From Stenotrophomonas sp. BIO128-Bstrain (lineage in GTDB: Bacteria; Pseudomonadota; Gammaproteobacteria; Xanthomonadales; Xanthomonadaceae): a stretch of DNA of 64,000 bases. The notes beneath the pieces are model-generated. The model searched no databases. It was not told where the DNA came from and worked only from the letters and a program-made list of their open reading frames with translations. Numbering within the stretch: the stretch's first letter is position 1; every line of letters starts with the position of its first letter. This document shows, one piece after another, positions 42,784-50,917 of this stretch. Where the stretch lies: contig NZ_CP124620.1 in NCBI RefSeq assembly GCF_030128875.1, positions 3,669,001-3,733,000 on the forward strand, read 5' to 3'. The translations under genes were made by a program, and so were the position numbers.

Positions 42784-43421
42784 GCGCCCACCTGCCGCAG
42801 GCGCTGGACGCGCACGGCCATGCGTTCAACGTCGTCGCGCATCACGTCCACATCGTCGTGGAAGGCATCCAGTTCTGCTCGGGGTACCACGTCGCGCGAC
42901 TCCTCGGTGACAAATTCAGCGGCGCTGTGCGCCAGGTCGGACGCGCCGCGGCGCGCGTGCTGCAGTGCCGAGCGCAGGGTGTTGGCGATCTGCACGCCCA
43001 TCACCTCGCCGAACACGCGCACGAACGGCTGCTGCCAGTCCGGATCGAAACGGGTCGCCAGCTGCTGCAGGCGGCGGGCCAGTTCGGCATCACCGGAGAC
43101 CTTGACCCGCCCGGCCGGCGCATCACCGCCACGGCGGGCGTTGGCCAGGAACGGCAGCTGGGCCAGCACCCCGCCCAGCGTGCTGCGCACGGCCAGGTCC
43201 GGCTCCTGCTGCGGATCGACCGGGCCGACCGTGAGCCGCTCACCGTCCACCCCGATCCGCATCGCCAGCGCGGGCGATTCCAGGGTCAGGGCGATGTGGC
43301 GGCCATCCAGCGCGGCCAGCGCGCTGCGGGTGTCCGGGTCCAGCGCCAGTGCGCGGTTGAGCGTGAGCTGCAGCGCATTGCCAGCCAGCGGCTTGAGGGA
43401 AGAGAGCAGGGAACGGGCCAT
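42780..43421 (-). CDS. ubiJ: Ubiquinone biosynthesis accessory factor UbiJ
   Basis: A 213-residue soluble factor with an N-terminal SCP2-like lipid-binding domain and a C-terminal coiled coil ([20 protein letters not shown]). In E. coli UbiJ joins the Ubi metabolon with UbiK and binds ubiquinone intermediates. The start is an ATG at 43421, one codon after a GTG. Its stop overlaps the ubiB start as ATGA. No ubiE is present beside it, unlike the E. coli ubiEJB layout. It diverges from ddl. Confidence 0.87.
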   Translation of the reverse strand: MARSLLSSLKPLAGNALQLTLNRALALDPDTRSALAALDGRHIALTLESPALAMRIGVDGERLTVGPVDPQQEPDLAVRSTLGGVLAQLPFLANARRGGDAPAGRVKVSGDAELARRLQQLATRFDPDWQQPFVRVFGEVMGVQIANTLRSALQHARRGASDLAHSAAEFVTEESRDVVPRAELDAFHDDVDVMRDDVERMAVRVQRLRQVGA

Positions 43422-43583
43422 CACCGCATTCTACCGCGCGCCCTTGAACGGCGGGCGTCCGCTGGCATCACGCTTGGCCACGCGCCAGGTGCCCACCACA
43501 TCGACACCGGACACGCGTTTTCGCGGGCGCCGACTCGGTTCATGCTATGGCTCCCCAACACAGCGACAGGAGCGGCAACAGGC

Positions 43584-44690
43584 ATGGGCAAGACCCGGGT
43601 AGGCATCATCTTCGGCGGCCGGTCGGCCGAGCACGAGGTTTCGCTGCAATCGGCGAAGAACATTCTCGATGCGCTGGACAAGGACCGGTTCGAGGTCAGC
43701 CTGATCGGGATCGACAAGCAGGGCCAGTGGCACGTGAGCGACCCGCGCGACTTCCTGCTCAACGCCAGCGACCCGGCACGGATCGCGCTGCACCGCTCGG
43801 GCAATGCGGTGGCGGTGCGGCCCGGCCTGGAGCGGCAGCAGCTGGTCCCGACCGATCCGGCCACCGCGCTGGAGCAGATCGACGTGGTGTTCCCGATCGT
43901 GCACGGCACGCTGGGCGAGGATGGCTCGCTGCAGGGCCTGCTGCGCATGGCCAACCTGCCCTTCGTCGGCTCCGGCGTACTCGGCTCGGCAGTGGCGATG
44001 GACAAGGACGTGGCCAAGCGCCTGCTGCGCGATGCCGGACTGGCGGTGGCACCGTTCGCCTGCTTCAACCGGGTCACTGCGGCGCGGGCCGATTACACCG
44101 CGCTGGTTGCCGAACTGGGCACGCCGCTGTTCGTGAAGCCGGCCAACCAGGGCTCCTCGGTGGGCGTGAGCAAGGTCCGCAGCGAGGCCGAGTTCCACAC
44201 CGCACTCGCGCTGGCGCTGTCGTTCGATCACAAGGCGCTGGTGGAATCAGCGATTACCGGCCGCGAGATCGAGTGCGCCGTGCTGGGCAATGAACACCCC
44301 GAGGCCAGTGTCTGCGGCGAGGTGGTCGTGCACGATGATTTCTATTCCTACGACACCAAGTACATCAGCGAAAGCGGTGCGGACATCGTGGTGCCGGCGG
44401 CCATCACCGATGCCGAGCAGTCCCGTATCCGGGAAATCGCGGTGCGGGCCTACCAAGCGCTGGACTGTGCGGGGCTGGCCCGGGTGGATGTGTTCCTGAC
44501 CCCGGTTGGGGAGGTGGTGATCAATGAGATCAACACGCTGCCCGGCTTCACCCGCATCAGCATGTACCCGAAGTTGTGGGCCGCCAGCGGGCTGGATTAC
44601 ACCGCCTTGATTACGCGGCTGCTGGAACTGGCGATGGCCCGGCATGCCCACGAGCGCGATCTGCGCAGCTCCATCGCAACGACGGCCTGA
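43584..44690 (+). CDS. ddl: D-alanine--D-alanine ligase
   Basis: A 368-residue ATP-grasp enzyme that makes D-Ala-D-Ala for peptidoglycan. The N-terminus is [52 protein letters not shown] and [18 protein letters not shown] follow in order. The Tyr in [11 protein letters not shown] is compatible with D-Ala specificity rather than D-lactate. Start at 43584 is the family start. The gene is a single transcription unit ended by the hairpin at 44729. Confidence 0.94.
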   Translation: MGKTRVGIIFGGRSAEHEVSLQSAKNILDALDKDRFEVSLIGIDKQGQWHVSDPRDFLLNASDPARIALHRSGNAVAVRPGLERQQLVPTDPATALEQIDVVFPIVHGTLGEDGSLQGLLRMANLPFVGSGVLGSAVAMDKDVAKRLLRDAGLAVAPFACFNRVTAARADYTALVAELGTPLFVKPANQGSSVGVSKVRSEAEFHTALALALSFDHKALVESAITGREIECAVLGNEHPEASVCGEVVVHDDFYSYDTKYISESGADIVVPAAITDAEQSRIREIAVRAYQALDCAGLARVDVFLTPVGEVVINEINTLPGFTRISMYPKLWAASGLDYTALITRLLELAMARHAHERDLRSSIATTA

Positions 44691-44728
44691 TCATCGTCGC
44701 CGATGTCAGGCCGTCGTGGTTTCCGCAG

Positions 44729-44764
44729 CGCGTCCCACGCCGGAGAGACGTGGCGTGGGACGCG
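44729..44764. terminator. Perfect 13-base inverted repeat between convergent genes
   Basis: CGCGTCCCACGCC and GGCGTGGGACGCG pair exactly around a 10-base loop. It lies between the stops of ddl and the DUF1328 gene. No T-run follows, so it may work as a Rho-assisted or mRNA-stability element. Confidence 0.6.
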
Positions 44765-44771
44765 CCGGACA

Positions 44772-44927
44772 CTAGGTCCGCTTGCGGAACATCGACACCA
44801 CCGCCAGGATCAGGAAGACGACGAACAGGATCCAGGCGACGTTGCTGGCAGCGCCGGCAATGCCCGAGAAACCAAGTACCGCCGCGATGATGGCGATGAC
44901 AAAAAAGATGACGGCGTAATGCAGCAT
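44772..44927 (-). CDS. DUF1328 small membrane protein (YtjA-like)
   Basis: A 51-residue peptide with two hydrophobic helices, starting [19 protein letters not shown] and ending [16 protein letters not shown]. This matches the widespread DUF1328/UPF0391 family, often induced by envelope stress. Function is unknown. The gene is too short for typical gene calling and was found by reading the minus strand directly. Confidence 0.85.
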   Translation of the reverse strand: MLHYAVIFFVIAIIAAVLGFSGIAGAASNVAWILFVVFLILAVVSMFRKRT

Positions 44928-44990
44928 GTCGACCCTCGCGTTGATGCGTGCCGGAGTTGGCGTGGGTCCATGTTCACCAACCCGCGGTGT

Positions 44991-46001
44991 TCAGGGAGTG
45001 ATGGATTCCTGTGCGTTCGATGAAGATGCCAGCCGCAGCAGCCCTTCTTCGATGCTGACCCGGGGCACATAGCCGAAGTCCCGGCGCGCCGGTTCCATGC
45101 TGTACCAGTGCGGCGTGCACAGCTGTTCGGCCAGGAAGCGGGTCATCGGCGGCTCGCCGCGAAGGCGCAGCAGCGGCCACAGCCGCTCGCAGACCGCGCC
45201 GATCCGGTAGGCGGTCCTGAAGCTGATCGACCGGGTCACCGGCGGGGCGTCCACGGCGGCCAGCAGCTTGTTGAGCAGCTCGCGCATCGGCAGCGGCTCG
45301 CCGTTGGAGATGAAGTACGCCTTGCCGGCGCAGGCCGCGCCCGGGGCCAGGTGCTCCAGGGCGAGGAAGTGGGCCAGTGCGGCGTTGTCGATGTAGGTGG
45401 TATCGACTTTGTTCTGCCCATCGCCCACGAAGCGCAGGCGGCCGGCGCGGGCGCGCTCGGCCAGGCGCGGCACCAGCTGCTGGTCGCCCGGGCCCCAGAT
45501 CAGCCGGGGCCGCAACGCGACAGTAGCCAGCTGCGCATCGTTGGCGGCCAGCACGCGTTGCTCGGCGATGGCCTTGGTGGCCGCATACGGCGCCTGGAAG
45601 TTCTCGCCATAGGGCACCTCATCGGCGCCCAGGCCCTCGACCGGATGGGTGGCGCGATGGGTCACGCTGGGCGTGGAGGTGTAGACCAGCTTGCCCACGC
45701 CGTGCGCGCGGCAGGCCGCGATGACGTTGTCGGTGCCGACCACGTTGGCCTGGTGGTAGCTGTCATAGCTGCCCCAGGCACCGGCCTTGGCGCCATTGTG
45801 GAAGACCGCATCGACCCCGGCCACCGCGTGCATCACCGCCTGCGCATCGGCCAGGTCGCCGCGGATCTGGCCCACGCCCATCGCCTGCAGCGCAGGGTAA
45901 TGGCCGCGGTTGAACGCCAGCACCTGGTGGCCGCGCTCGATCAACCCCTTGCACAGGGCCTGGCCAAGGAAGCCGCCGCCACCGGTAACGAGGATCTTCA
46001 T
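44991..46001 (-). CDS. oleD: 2-alkyl-3-oxoalkanoate reductase OleD
   Basis: A 336-residue short-chain dehydrogenase that reduces the beta-keto acid made by OleA to a beta-hydroxy acid, using NADPH. The Rossmann loop is [13 protein letters not shown], the active site is YAATKAIAE, and [10 protein letters not shown] marks the Ser position. Its ATG overlaps the oleC stop by four bases, so the two are coupled. The gene belongs to a four-gene ole pathway found in this window. Confidence 0.93.
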   Translation of the reverse strand: MKILVTGGGGFLGQALCKGLIERGHQVLAFNRGHYPALQAMGVGQIRGDLADAQAVMHAVAGVDAVFHNGAKAGAWGSYDSYHQANVVGTDNVIAACRAHGVGKLVYTSTPSVTHRATHPVEGLGADEVPYGENFQAPYAATKAIAEQRVLAANDAQLATVALRPRLIWGPGDQQLVPRLAERARAGRLRFVGDGQNKVDTTYIDNAALAHFLALEHLAPGAACAGKAYFISNGEPLPMRELLNKLLAAVDAPPVTRSISFRTAYRIGAVCERLWPLLRLRGEPPMTRFLAEQLCTPHWYSMEPARRDFGYVPRVSIEEGLLRLASSSNAQESITP

Positions 46002-47653
46002 GCGTGCTGCTCCAGTTGCGCGGTGGCCCAGACCGCGAGCTTCTCGCGGCCGATCTTGGCGTTGTGGCGGATGTCGACCGGGAAGCCCGGGTGGGGCAGG
46101 AAGCGCTCGATGCGCGCGGTATGCGCGTGCGCGGCGGCCTCACGGCGCAGCCGCTCGACCAGCGCTGGGGAATCGACGGTGCCGGGCTGCAGTTCGTAGC
46201 ACAGCACCGGCCGCTGGCGGCCCGGCGGGCCGACGCCGACCAGCGCGGTGCGGGCGATGCCGTCCAGTGCGTTGAACACCGGCTCGACCTGTTCGGTGTA
46301 CAGCGGGCCGTGCGCGGTTTCCACGCGCTGGGTCTTGCGCCCGCAGAACCACAGCCGGCCCTGCGCATCGAAATAGCCGACGTCGCCCATCCGGTGTACG
46401 ACGCGCGTGCTGCCGTCGGCGAGGGTCTCGGTGATCTTCGCCGCCGCGGTGGCCTGCGGGCGGTTGAAGTAGCTGTCGGTGGCAGTCGGACCGGCCACGG
46501 TGATCTCGCCGACCTCGCCGGCGGCCAGCTCGCGGGCCTGCGACCAGCCCGGCAGCGGCGCGTCATCGATGGCGATGATGCGCACCTGGTTCGGCGCGAC
46601 CACGCGGCCGACGCAGGTACCGGCGCCGGCCTCGGTGGCCTGGCGGGTGTTCTCCAGCTCACGGCCTTCGATCACCGCCACCGGCAGGCACTCGGTGGCG
46701 CCGTAGGGGGTCCAGAACTGGGCGTCGTCGGGCAGCAGGCGGCGGATCCGCGCGACCACGTCCGGCGGCACCGGTGCCCCGGCCGAGGTCACCCGGCGCA
46801 CGCCGGGCAGCGGCTGGCCGTGATCGGCCAGCACCCGCATCAGCGCCGGCGAGCCGAACAGCTGGGTGACACCAAAGCGGTTGATCGCGTCATGCAGCTT
46901 GCGCGGGTCCGCCTGGGCCGGCCGGGTCGGATCCATGTCCGGGATTACCGAGGTCAGCCCCAGCGCCGGATCAAACAGCGCGAACGGCGGGAAGGTCGGC
47001 AGGTCGACCCCACCCGGCTCCATCCCGAAGGCGGCACGCAGCAGCTCGACCTGGCCCACGAAATGACGGTGGCGGTAGACCACGCCCTTGGGCACGCCGG
47101 TGGAGCCGCTGGTGAACAGGATCGCGGCGACGTCCTCGCCATCGGTCGGGGCCAGCGCAGGCGCCACCGTAGCGCCCTGGGCTTCCAGCCGGGCCAGGGT
47201 GGTGCCACCCCAGCCCCAGCGGCGGCCAACGGTCACCAGCAGGCGTGCGGAGCGGCACCAGCGCAGCGCCAGGCGCGCCACGTGGGCCAGGCCGATGCCG
47301 ATGAAGGCCTCCGGCTGGGCCTCGTCCAGGCATTGTTTCAGCGCGCGCTTGTCGATGCCCGGGTCGACCAGCACCGGCACCGCGCCGTTCTTGAACAGCG
47401 CAAACATCAGCAGGAAGAACTCCGGCGAGGGCCGCACCATCACCACGGCGCGCACGCCGCGGCCGATGCCGTGCGCGGCCAGACCGGCCGCCATCGCGTC
47501 GCTGCGGGCGTTGAGGGTGCGGTAATCCAGGGTGACGTCGTAGCGCGCCATGCCGCCGGGCCCGGGCGTGCCGGGGCAGCGGATGGCGATCTGGTCGGGG
47601 CGTTCACGGGCCAGCTCGGGCAGGCGCGCGGCGATATTGATGGCGCTGTTCAT
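45998..47653 (-). CDS. oleC: Beta-lactone synthetase OleC (AMP-ligase family)
   Basis: A 551-residue acyl-AMP-ligase-fold enzyme that turns the beta-hydroxy acid into a beta-lactone with ATP. The ATP loop is [14 protein letters not shown], with [23 protein letters not shown] and a C-terminal domain. Start 47653 ([15 protein letters not shown]) is the family start. S. maltophilia OleC is one of the best-studied examples. It is separated from oleB by the opposite-strand YkgJ-like gene. Confidence 0.93.
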   Translation of the reverse strand: MNSAINIAARLPELARERPDQIAIRCPGTPGPGGMARYDVTLDYRTLNARSDAMAAGLAAHGIGRGVRAVVMVRPSPEFFLLMFALFKNGAVPVLVDPGIDKRALKQCLDEAQPEAFIGIGLAHVARLALRWCRSARLLVTVGRRWGWGGTTLARLEAQGATVAPALAPTDGEDVAAILFTSGSTGVPKGVVYRHRHFVGQVELLRAAFGMEPGGVDLPTFPPFALFDPALGLTSVIPDMDPTRPAQADPRKLHDAINRFGVTQLFGSPALMRVLADHGQPLPGVRRVTSAGAPVPPDVVARIRRLLPDDAQFWTPYGATECLPVAVIEGRELENTRQATEAGAGTCVGRVVAPNQVRIIAIDDAPLPGWSQARELAAGEVGEITVAGPTATDSYFNRPQATAAAKITETLADGSTRVVHRMGDVGYFDAQGRLWFCGRKTQRVETAHGPLYTEQVEPVFNALDGIARTALVGVGPPGRQRPVLCYELQPGTVDSPALVERLRREAAAHAHTARIERFLPHPGFPVDIRHNAKIGREKLAVWATAQLEQHA

Positions 47654-47756
47654 CCGTTCATTGTCGCCGCTGCAGAAAATTCTTGCGCGCCGGCCGTTGG
47701 CGTGGAAAATTCGCGCCCTTCCCTCCTGCTTCGCTGCCGCCCAAGGCCGGTGCCCC

Positions 47757-48182
47757 ATGCCCCATCCCTGCCTCACCTGCGGCGCCTGCTGCACCCAATA
47801 CCGTGTGGCCTTCCACTGGATGGAATCGGACGAGGTCACCCCGGGGGGCGTCCCGCACGAGCTCACCCAGGTGCTGGACCCGCACCGGCTGTGCATGCGC
47901 GGCACCCTGTCCAAGCCGGTCTACTGCGTGGCGCTGGACGCGGAGATCGGGGTGTATTCGCGCTGCAGCATCCACCCCAACCGCCCCAGCGTGTGCCGTG
48001 AGGTGGACGCCTCGTGGGAGTACGGCAAGGCCAGCCCGCAGTGCGACAAGGCGCGCATCGCGCACGGCATGCCGGCGCTGACCCTGGCCGACTGGCGCTG
48101 GCGGGACGAGGCGGGCAATGATGATGATCATCCCGATGACAACGGCAATTCGCCGGCCCCGCAGGCGCCGATCGCGGCGTAG
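47757..48182 (+). CDS. YkgJ-family cysteine-cluster protein
   Basis: A 141-residue Cys-rich protein. The N-terminus CLTCGACCTQYR and the later CSIHPNRPSVCREVD form the YkgJ zinc/iron-sulfur cluster motif. Its biochemical role is not established. It is divergent from oleC and convergent toward oleB, so it interrupts the ole set on the other strand. No signal peptide is visible. Confidence 0.85.
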   Translation: MPHPCLTCGACCTQYRVAFHWMESDEVTPGGVPHELTQVLDPHRLCMRGTLSKPVYCVALDAEIGVYSRCSIHPNRPSVCREVDASWEYGKASPQCDKARIAHGMPALTLADWRWRDEAGNDDDHPDDNGNSPAPQAPIAA

Positions 48183-48232
48183 TTGGGGGCGCCGGGGTCA
48201 GGGCGCGGGGCGGAAGCAGCCGACCGGAAAGC

Positions 48233-48340
48233 AGCCGACCAACGGTTGGCTCTACCGGGGATGGGGCAGCCGACCAACGGTCGGCTCTACCGGTGAGGGT
48301 GCCTACCGGTTGATGGTAGGTGACGACCGTGGGTCGTCAC
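48233..48340. repeat. Cluster of SMAG repeats downstream of oleB
   Basis: Three repeats lie between the YkgJ-like stop and the oleB stop: AGCCGACC-aac-GGTTGGCT with CTAC (48233-48256), AGCCGACC-aac-GGTCGGCT with CTAC (48269-48291) and GTAG-GTGACGACC-gtg-GGTCGTCA (48317-48340). A partial copy precedes them. Confidence 0.85.
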
Positions 48341-48345
48341 GCCGA

Positions 48346-49236
48346 TCAGAGCGGGTTCGCGTCCAGGAAGGCGCGGATCTTCGGCACCAGCACCTCGTGC
48401 TTATCCTCCAGCACGTAATGCCCGGCATCCTCGAAGGCATGCACCTGCGCCTGCGGCAGCGCGGCCTGGAAGCCCTTCAGGAAGTGATGGTCGAACACGA
48501 AATCGCGCAGGCCCCAGCCGATGAACGCCGGGCGGTCGGCGTAGCTGGGCAGGGTCTGGCCGGAACGCTCCAGCAGCGACCAGGCCTTGTCGGCCGGTGA
48601 CAGCGGGATGTCCTGCATGAAGCGGATGGTGCTGATGCGGTTGGCGTAGCTGTTGTACGGCGACACGTACGCGCGGCGCACGTCCGCCGGCATCTTCCGT
48701 TCCACGCCCAGCCACGAAGCACCGGAGGAGAAGGCGTTGAAGGTGCGGATGAGCCACTCGCCAATCTTCCAGTGGCGACCCAGCGCGATCTGCCACGGCA
48801 TCTTCTTCGCGGCCGGCATCGGGAAGGCGGCGGTGTTGAGCACCACCAGGCGCTTGACCTGCGCGTGGTGCGACAGCGCCCAGCCGAAGCCGATCATGCC
48901 GCCCCAGTCGTGCACGGCCAGGGTCACCGGGCCGGTGATGCCCAGGTGCGCGAGCAGCGCGTCCAGGTCATCCACGCGCGATTGCAGGGTGTAGTCGTAG
49001 TGCGCATCATCGGGCTTGTCCGACAGGCCCATGCCGATATGGTCCGGCACGATGCAGCGGTACTTGTCCGAGAGGCCGGCCACCAGGGTGCGCCAGTAAT
49101 AGCTCCACGACGGGTTGCCGTGGACCATCACCACCACCTCGCCATCGCGCGGGCCTTCGTCGAGATAGCTCATCGACAGGCCGGGGCGCACCTGGAAGCG
49201 GTGCGGATGGGCGGGGTAACCGGGCAGCTGGGGCAT
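48346..49236 (-). CDS. oleB: Beta-lactone decarboxylase OleB
   Basis: A 296-residue alpha/beta hydrolase of haloalkane-dehalogenase type that decarboxylates the beta-lactone to an olefin. The nucleophile is the Asp of VHDWGGMIGFGWAL, HGNPSWSYYWR is the oxyanion region, and DAGHYVLED has the His. Start 49236 has AGGTG about 8 bases upstream. It follows oleA after 107 bases that contain a terminator. Confidence 0.92.
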   Translation of the reverse strand: MPQLPGYPAHPHRFQVRPGLSMSYLDEGPRDGEVVVMVHGNPSWSYYWRTLVAGLSDKYRCIVPDHIGMGLSDKPDDAHYDYTLQSRVDDLDALLAHLGITGPVTLAVHDWGGMIGFGWALSHHAQVKRLVVLNTAAFPMPAAKKMPWQIALGRHWKIGEWLIRTFNAFSSGASWLGVERKMPADVRRAYVSPYNSYANRISTIRFMQDIPLSPADKAWSLLERSGQTLPSYADRPAFIGWGLRDFVFDHHFLKGFQAALPQAQVHAFEDAGHYVLEDKHEVLVPKIRAFLDANPL

Positions 49237-49251
49237 TCAATCGCACCTGTG

Positions 49252-49276
49252 AAAAGGGCCGGCAGAACCGGCCCTT
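49252..49276 (-). terminator. Intrinsic terminator between oleA and oleB
   Basis: On the minus strand AAGGGCCGG-ttctg-CCGGCCCTT is followed by TT, preceded on the template side by an A-run. It is a perfect 9-base stem and should end or attenuate the oleA message before oleB, so OleA may be made in excess. Confidence 0.7.
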
Positions 49277-49343
49277 GATGTTCAATTCCGGCGCGGCAGA
49301 CACGGCCCCGGAAGCAACGCCGCAGCAGGCTGCGGCCAATGGG

Positions 49344-50360
49344 TTACCAGACCACTTCGGCCATCGAGCAGTTCAGGCCCGAGCCGATGCCGAGCAGCGC
49401 GATGCGATCGCCCTTCTTCAGCTTGCCCAGCTGCTTGAGCTTGCTCAGCACGATCGGCACCGAGGCCGGGCCGATGTTGCCGTGCTCGCCGAAGATCGTC
49501 ATCACCTTCTTCGGGTCGATCCCGAAGTTCTTGATGAAGGCGGCGGTGTGCGGCTGGCTGACCTGGTGGATCACGAACTGGTCCAGTTCCTCCACGGCCC
49601 AGCCCAGTGCTTCACGGGCGGCGACGAAGGTCTTCTGCGCCAGCTTGATGCCTTCGATCAGCAGCATGCGGGTGTCGGTGACCATGCGGTCCAGGTTGCC
49701 GCGGCACAGCTGGTTCCACTCGGTCGCCGAGCGGGTCACGCCACCGCGGTAACGCGGGGCATCGGGCACCAGCTCGGTGCGCGCCATGACCATCGCCGCG
49801 GCACCGCAGCCCAGGGTCAGGGCGGCCATCTCGTTGCGGAAGTCATCGGCGGTCACGCCCGGCAGGGCCATGCGCTCGAGGGTCTTCTCGTACACCAGGT
49901 TGGCGGTTTCACCGTCGACGATCAGCGCGTAGTCGATCTCGCCGCGTTCGAGCATGCGGGCGGCGATGTCCATGCCGTTGATGAAGGCCAGGCAGGCATT
50001 GGCGACGTCGAAGGTCATGCATTCGTCGCCCACGCCCAGGTTGCCCGAGACGATGCTGGCCGTGGACGGCTCCAGATAGTCGCGGCTGACCGAGGTGTTG
50101 ACCAGCAGGCCGATCTTGTCGGCGCCGATCCCGGCGTCTTCCAGGGCTTTGCGGGCGGCCAGCGTGGCGGCGTCGGAGGCCAGCATGTCGGCATCCCACA
50201 GGCGGCGGGCGTGGATCCCCGCGATGTCGCCGAGCACGTCGGTGCGGATGCCAAGGCGATCCAGCGTCGGCTTCAGACGTTCGTTGATTTCCTTGGACGT
50301 CAGCGTGTGCGGCGCGTCGATGTGCGCCAGGCCGGCGATCGAGACATTCTTGAAGAGCAT
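49344..50360 (-). CDS. oleA: Acyl-CoA condensing thiolase OleA
   Basis: A 338-residue thiolase-fold enzyme that condenses two fatty acyl-CoAs head to head to a beta-keto acid, the first step of long-chain olefin synthesis. The nucleophilic Cys is in DVANACLAFINGMD, the His in VIHQVSQPH and the Asn in FGEHGNIGPAS. The start at 50360 reads MLFKNVSIAGLAHID. With oleB, oleC and oleD here, the full pathway is present. Confidence 0.94.
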   Translation of the reverse strand: MLFKNVSIAGLAHIDAPHTLTSKEINERLKPTLDRLGIRTDVLGDIAGIHARRLWDADMLASDAATLAARKALEDAGIGADKIGLLVNTSVSRDYLEPSTASIVSGNLGVGDECMTFDVANACLAFINGMDIAARMLERGEIDYALIVDGETANLVYEKTLERMALPGVTADDFRNEMAALTLGCGAAAMVMARTELVPDAPRYRGGVTRSATEWNQLCRGNLDRMVTDTRMLLIEGIKLAQKTFVAAREALGWAVEELDQFVIHQVSQPHTAAFIKNFGIDPKKVMTIFGEHGNIGPASVPIVLSKLKQLGKLKKGDRIALLGIGSGLNCSMAEVVW

Positions 50361-50472
50361 CAGTTAGCGCCAAGGCTCAGGCGAAGGGGGCGCTATTGTA
50401 AGCCGGCACGGCTTTCACCGCACCTTTACGAATTCACGCCCGGGCGTATGGTCCGGGCGCGGGGTGAAGGGT

Positions 50473-50790
50473 TCAGCGGGGCGGGCACTGGAAAGCCAGG
50501 AATCGCTGGCTGCCATCGGCCGGCAGGCCCGAGGCCTGCACGGCGTTGGCACCGGCGCTGGGGGCCTCGTTGCGTGCCAGGGTTTCCAGCTCTTCCTGCA
50601 CGCGCAGCGGGTTGCGGTTGTAGAAGCCGACCTTGCTCTTCACGGTCACCACCACTTCGCCCTTGCTCTGGCAGCCGCTGGGAACCGCACCGGCCGGCAG
50701 CACGCGGACCGTCTTGCCGGAGGATTCGATCGGCACCCAGGTGCAGGCGGAAACGCTGAGGATCAGGGCGGACAGAAGCAGAATGCGCAT
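50473..50790 (-). CDS. DUF4156 lipoprotein
   Basis: A 105-residue lipoprotein with signal MRILLLSALILSVSAC (lipobox LSVSAC). The mature part has KTVRVLPAGAVPSGCQSKGE, KVGFYNRNPLRVQEELETLA and a Cys near the end, matching DUF4156. Two mature Cys may form a disulphide. Function is unknown. The start is the second ATG at 50790, giving the clean signal peptide. Confidence 0.83.
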   Translation of the reverse strand: MRILLLSALILSVSACTWVPIESSGKTVRVLPAGAVPSGCQSKGEVVVTVKSKVGFYNRNPLRVQEELETLARNEAPSAGANAVQASGLPADGSQRFLAFQCPPR

Positions 50791-50917
50791 GGGCAAGGCC
50801 TGGCTGGAATACGTAAGGGAGTGTGCGGGAAATAACTGAATCGGGGGTGATCAGGTGCCGGGTGGGTCCCCGGCACCTGAGCGGCTGGCGGGCGCGGCGG
50901 CCGGCCAGCGTTGGGCG

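Noticed and set aside
48181..48345. Structured region read as a riboswitch
   Set aside because: The hairpins are independent SMAG copies at the ends of two convergent genes, not a leader of any gene.
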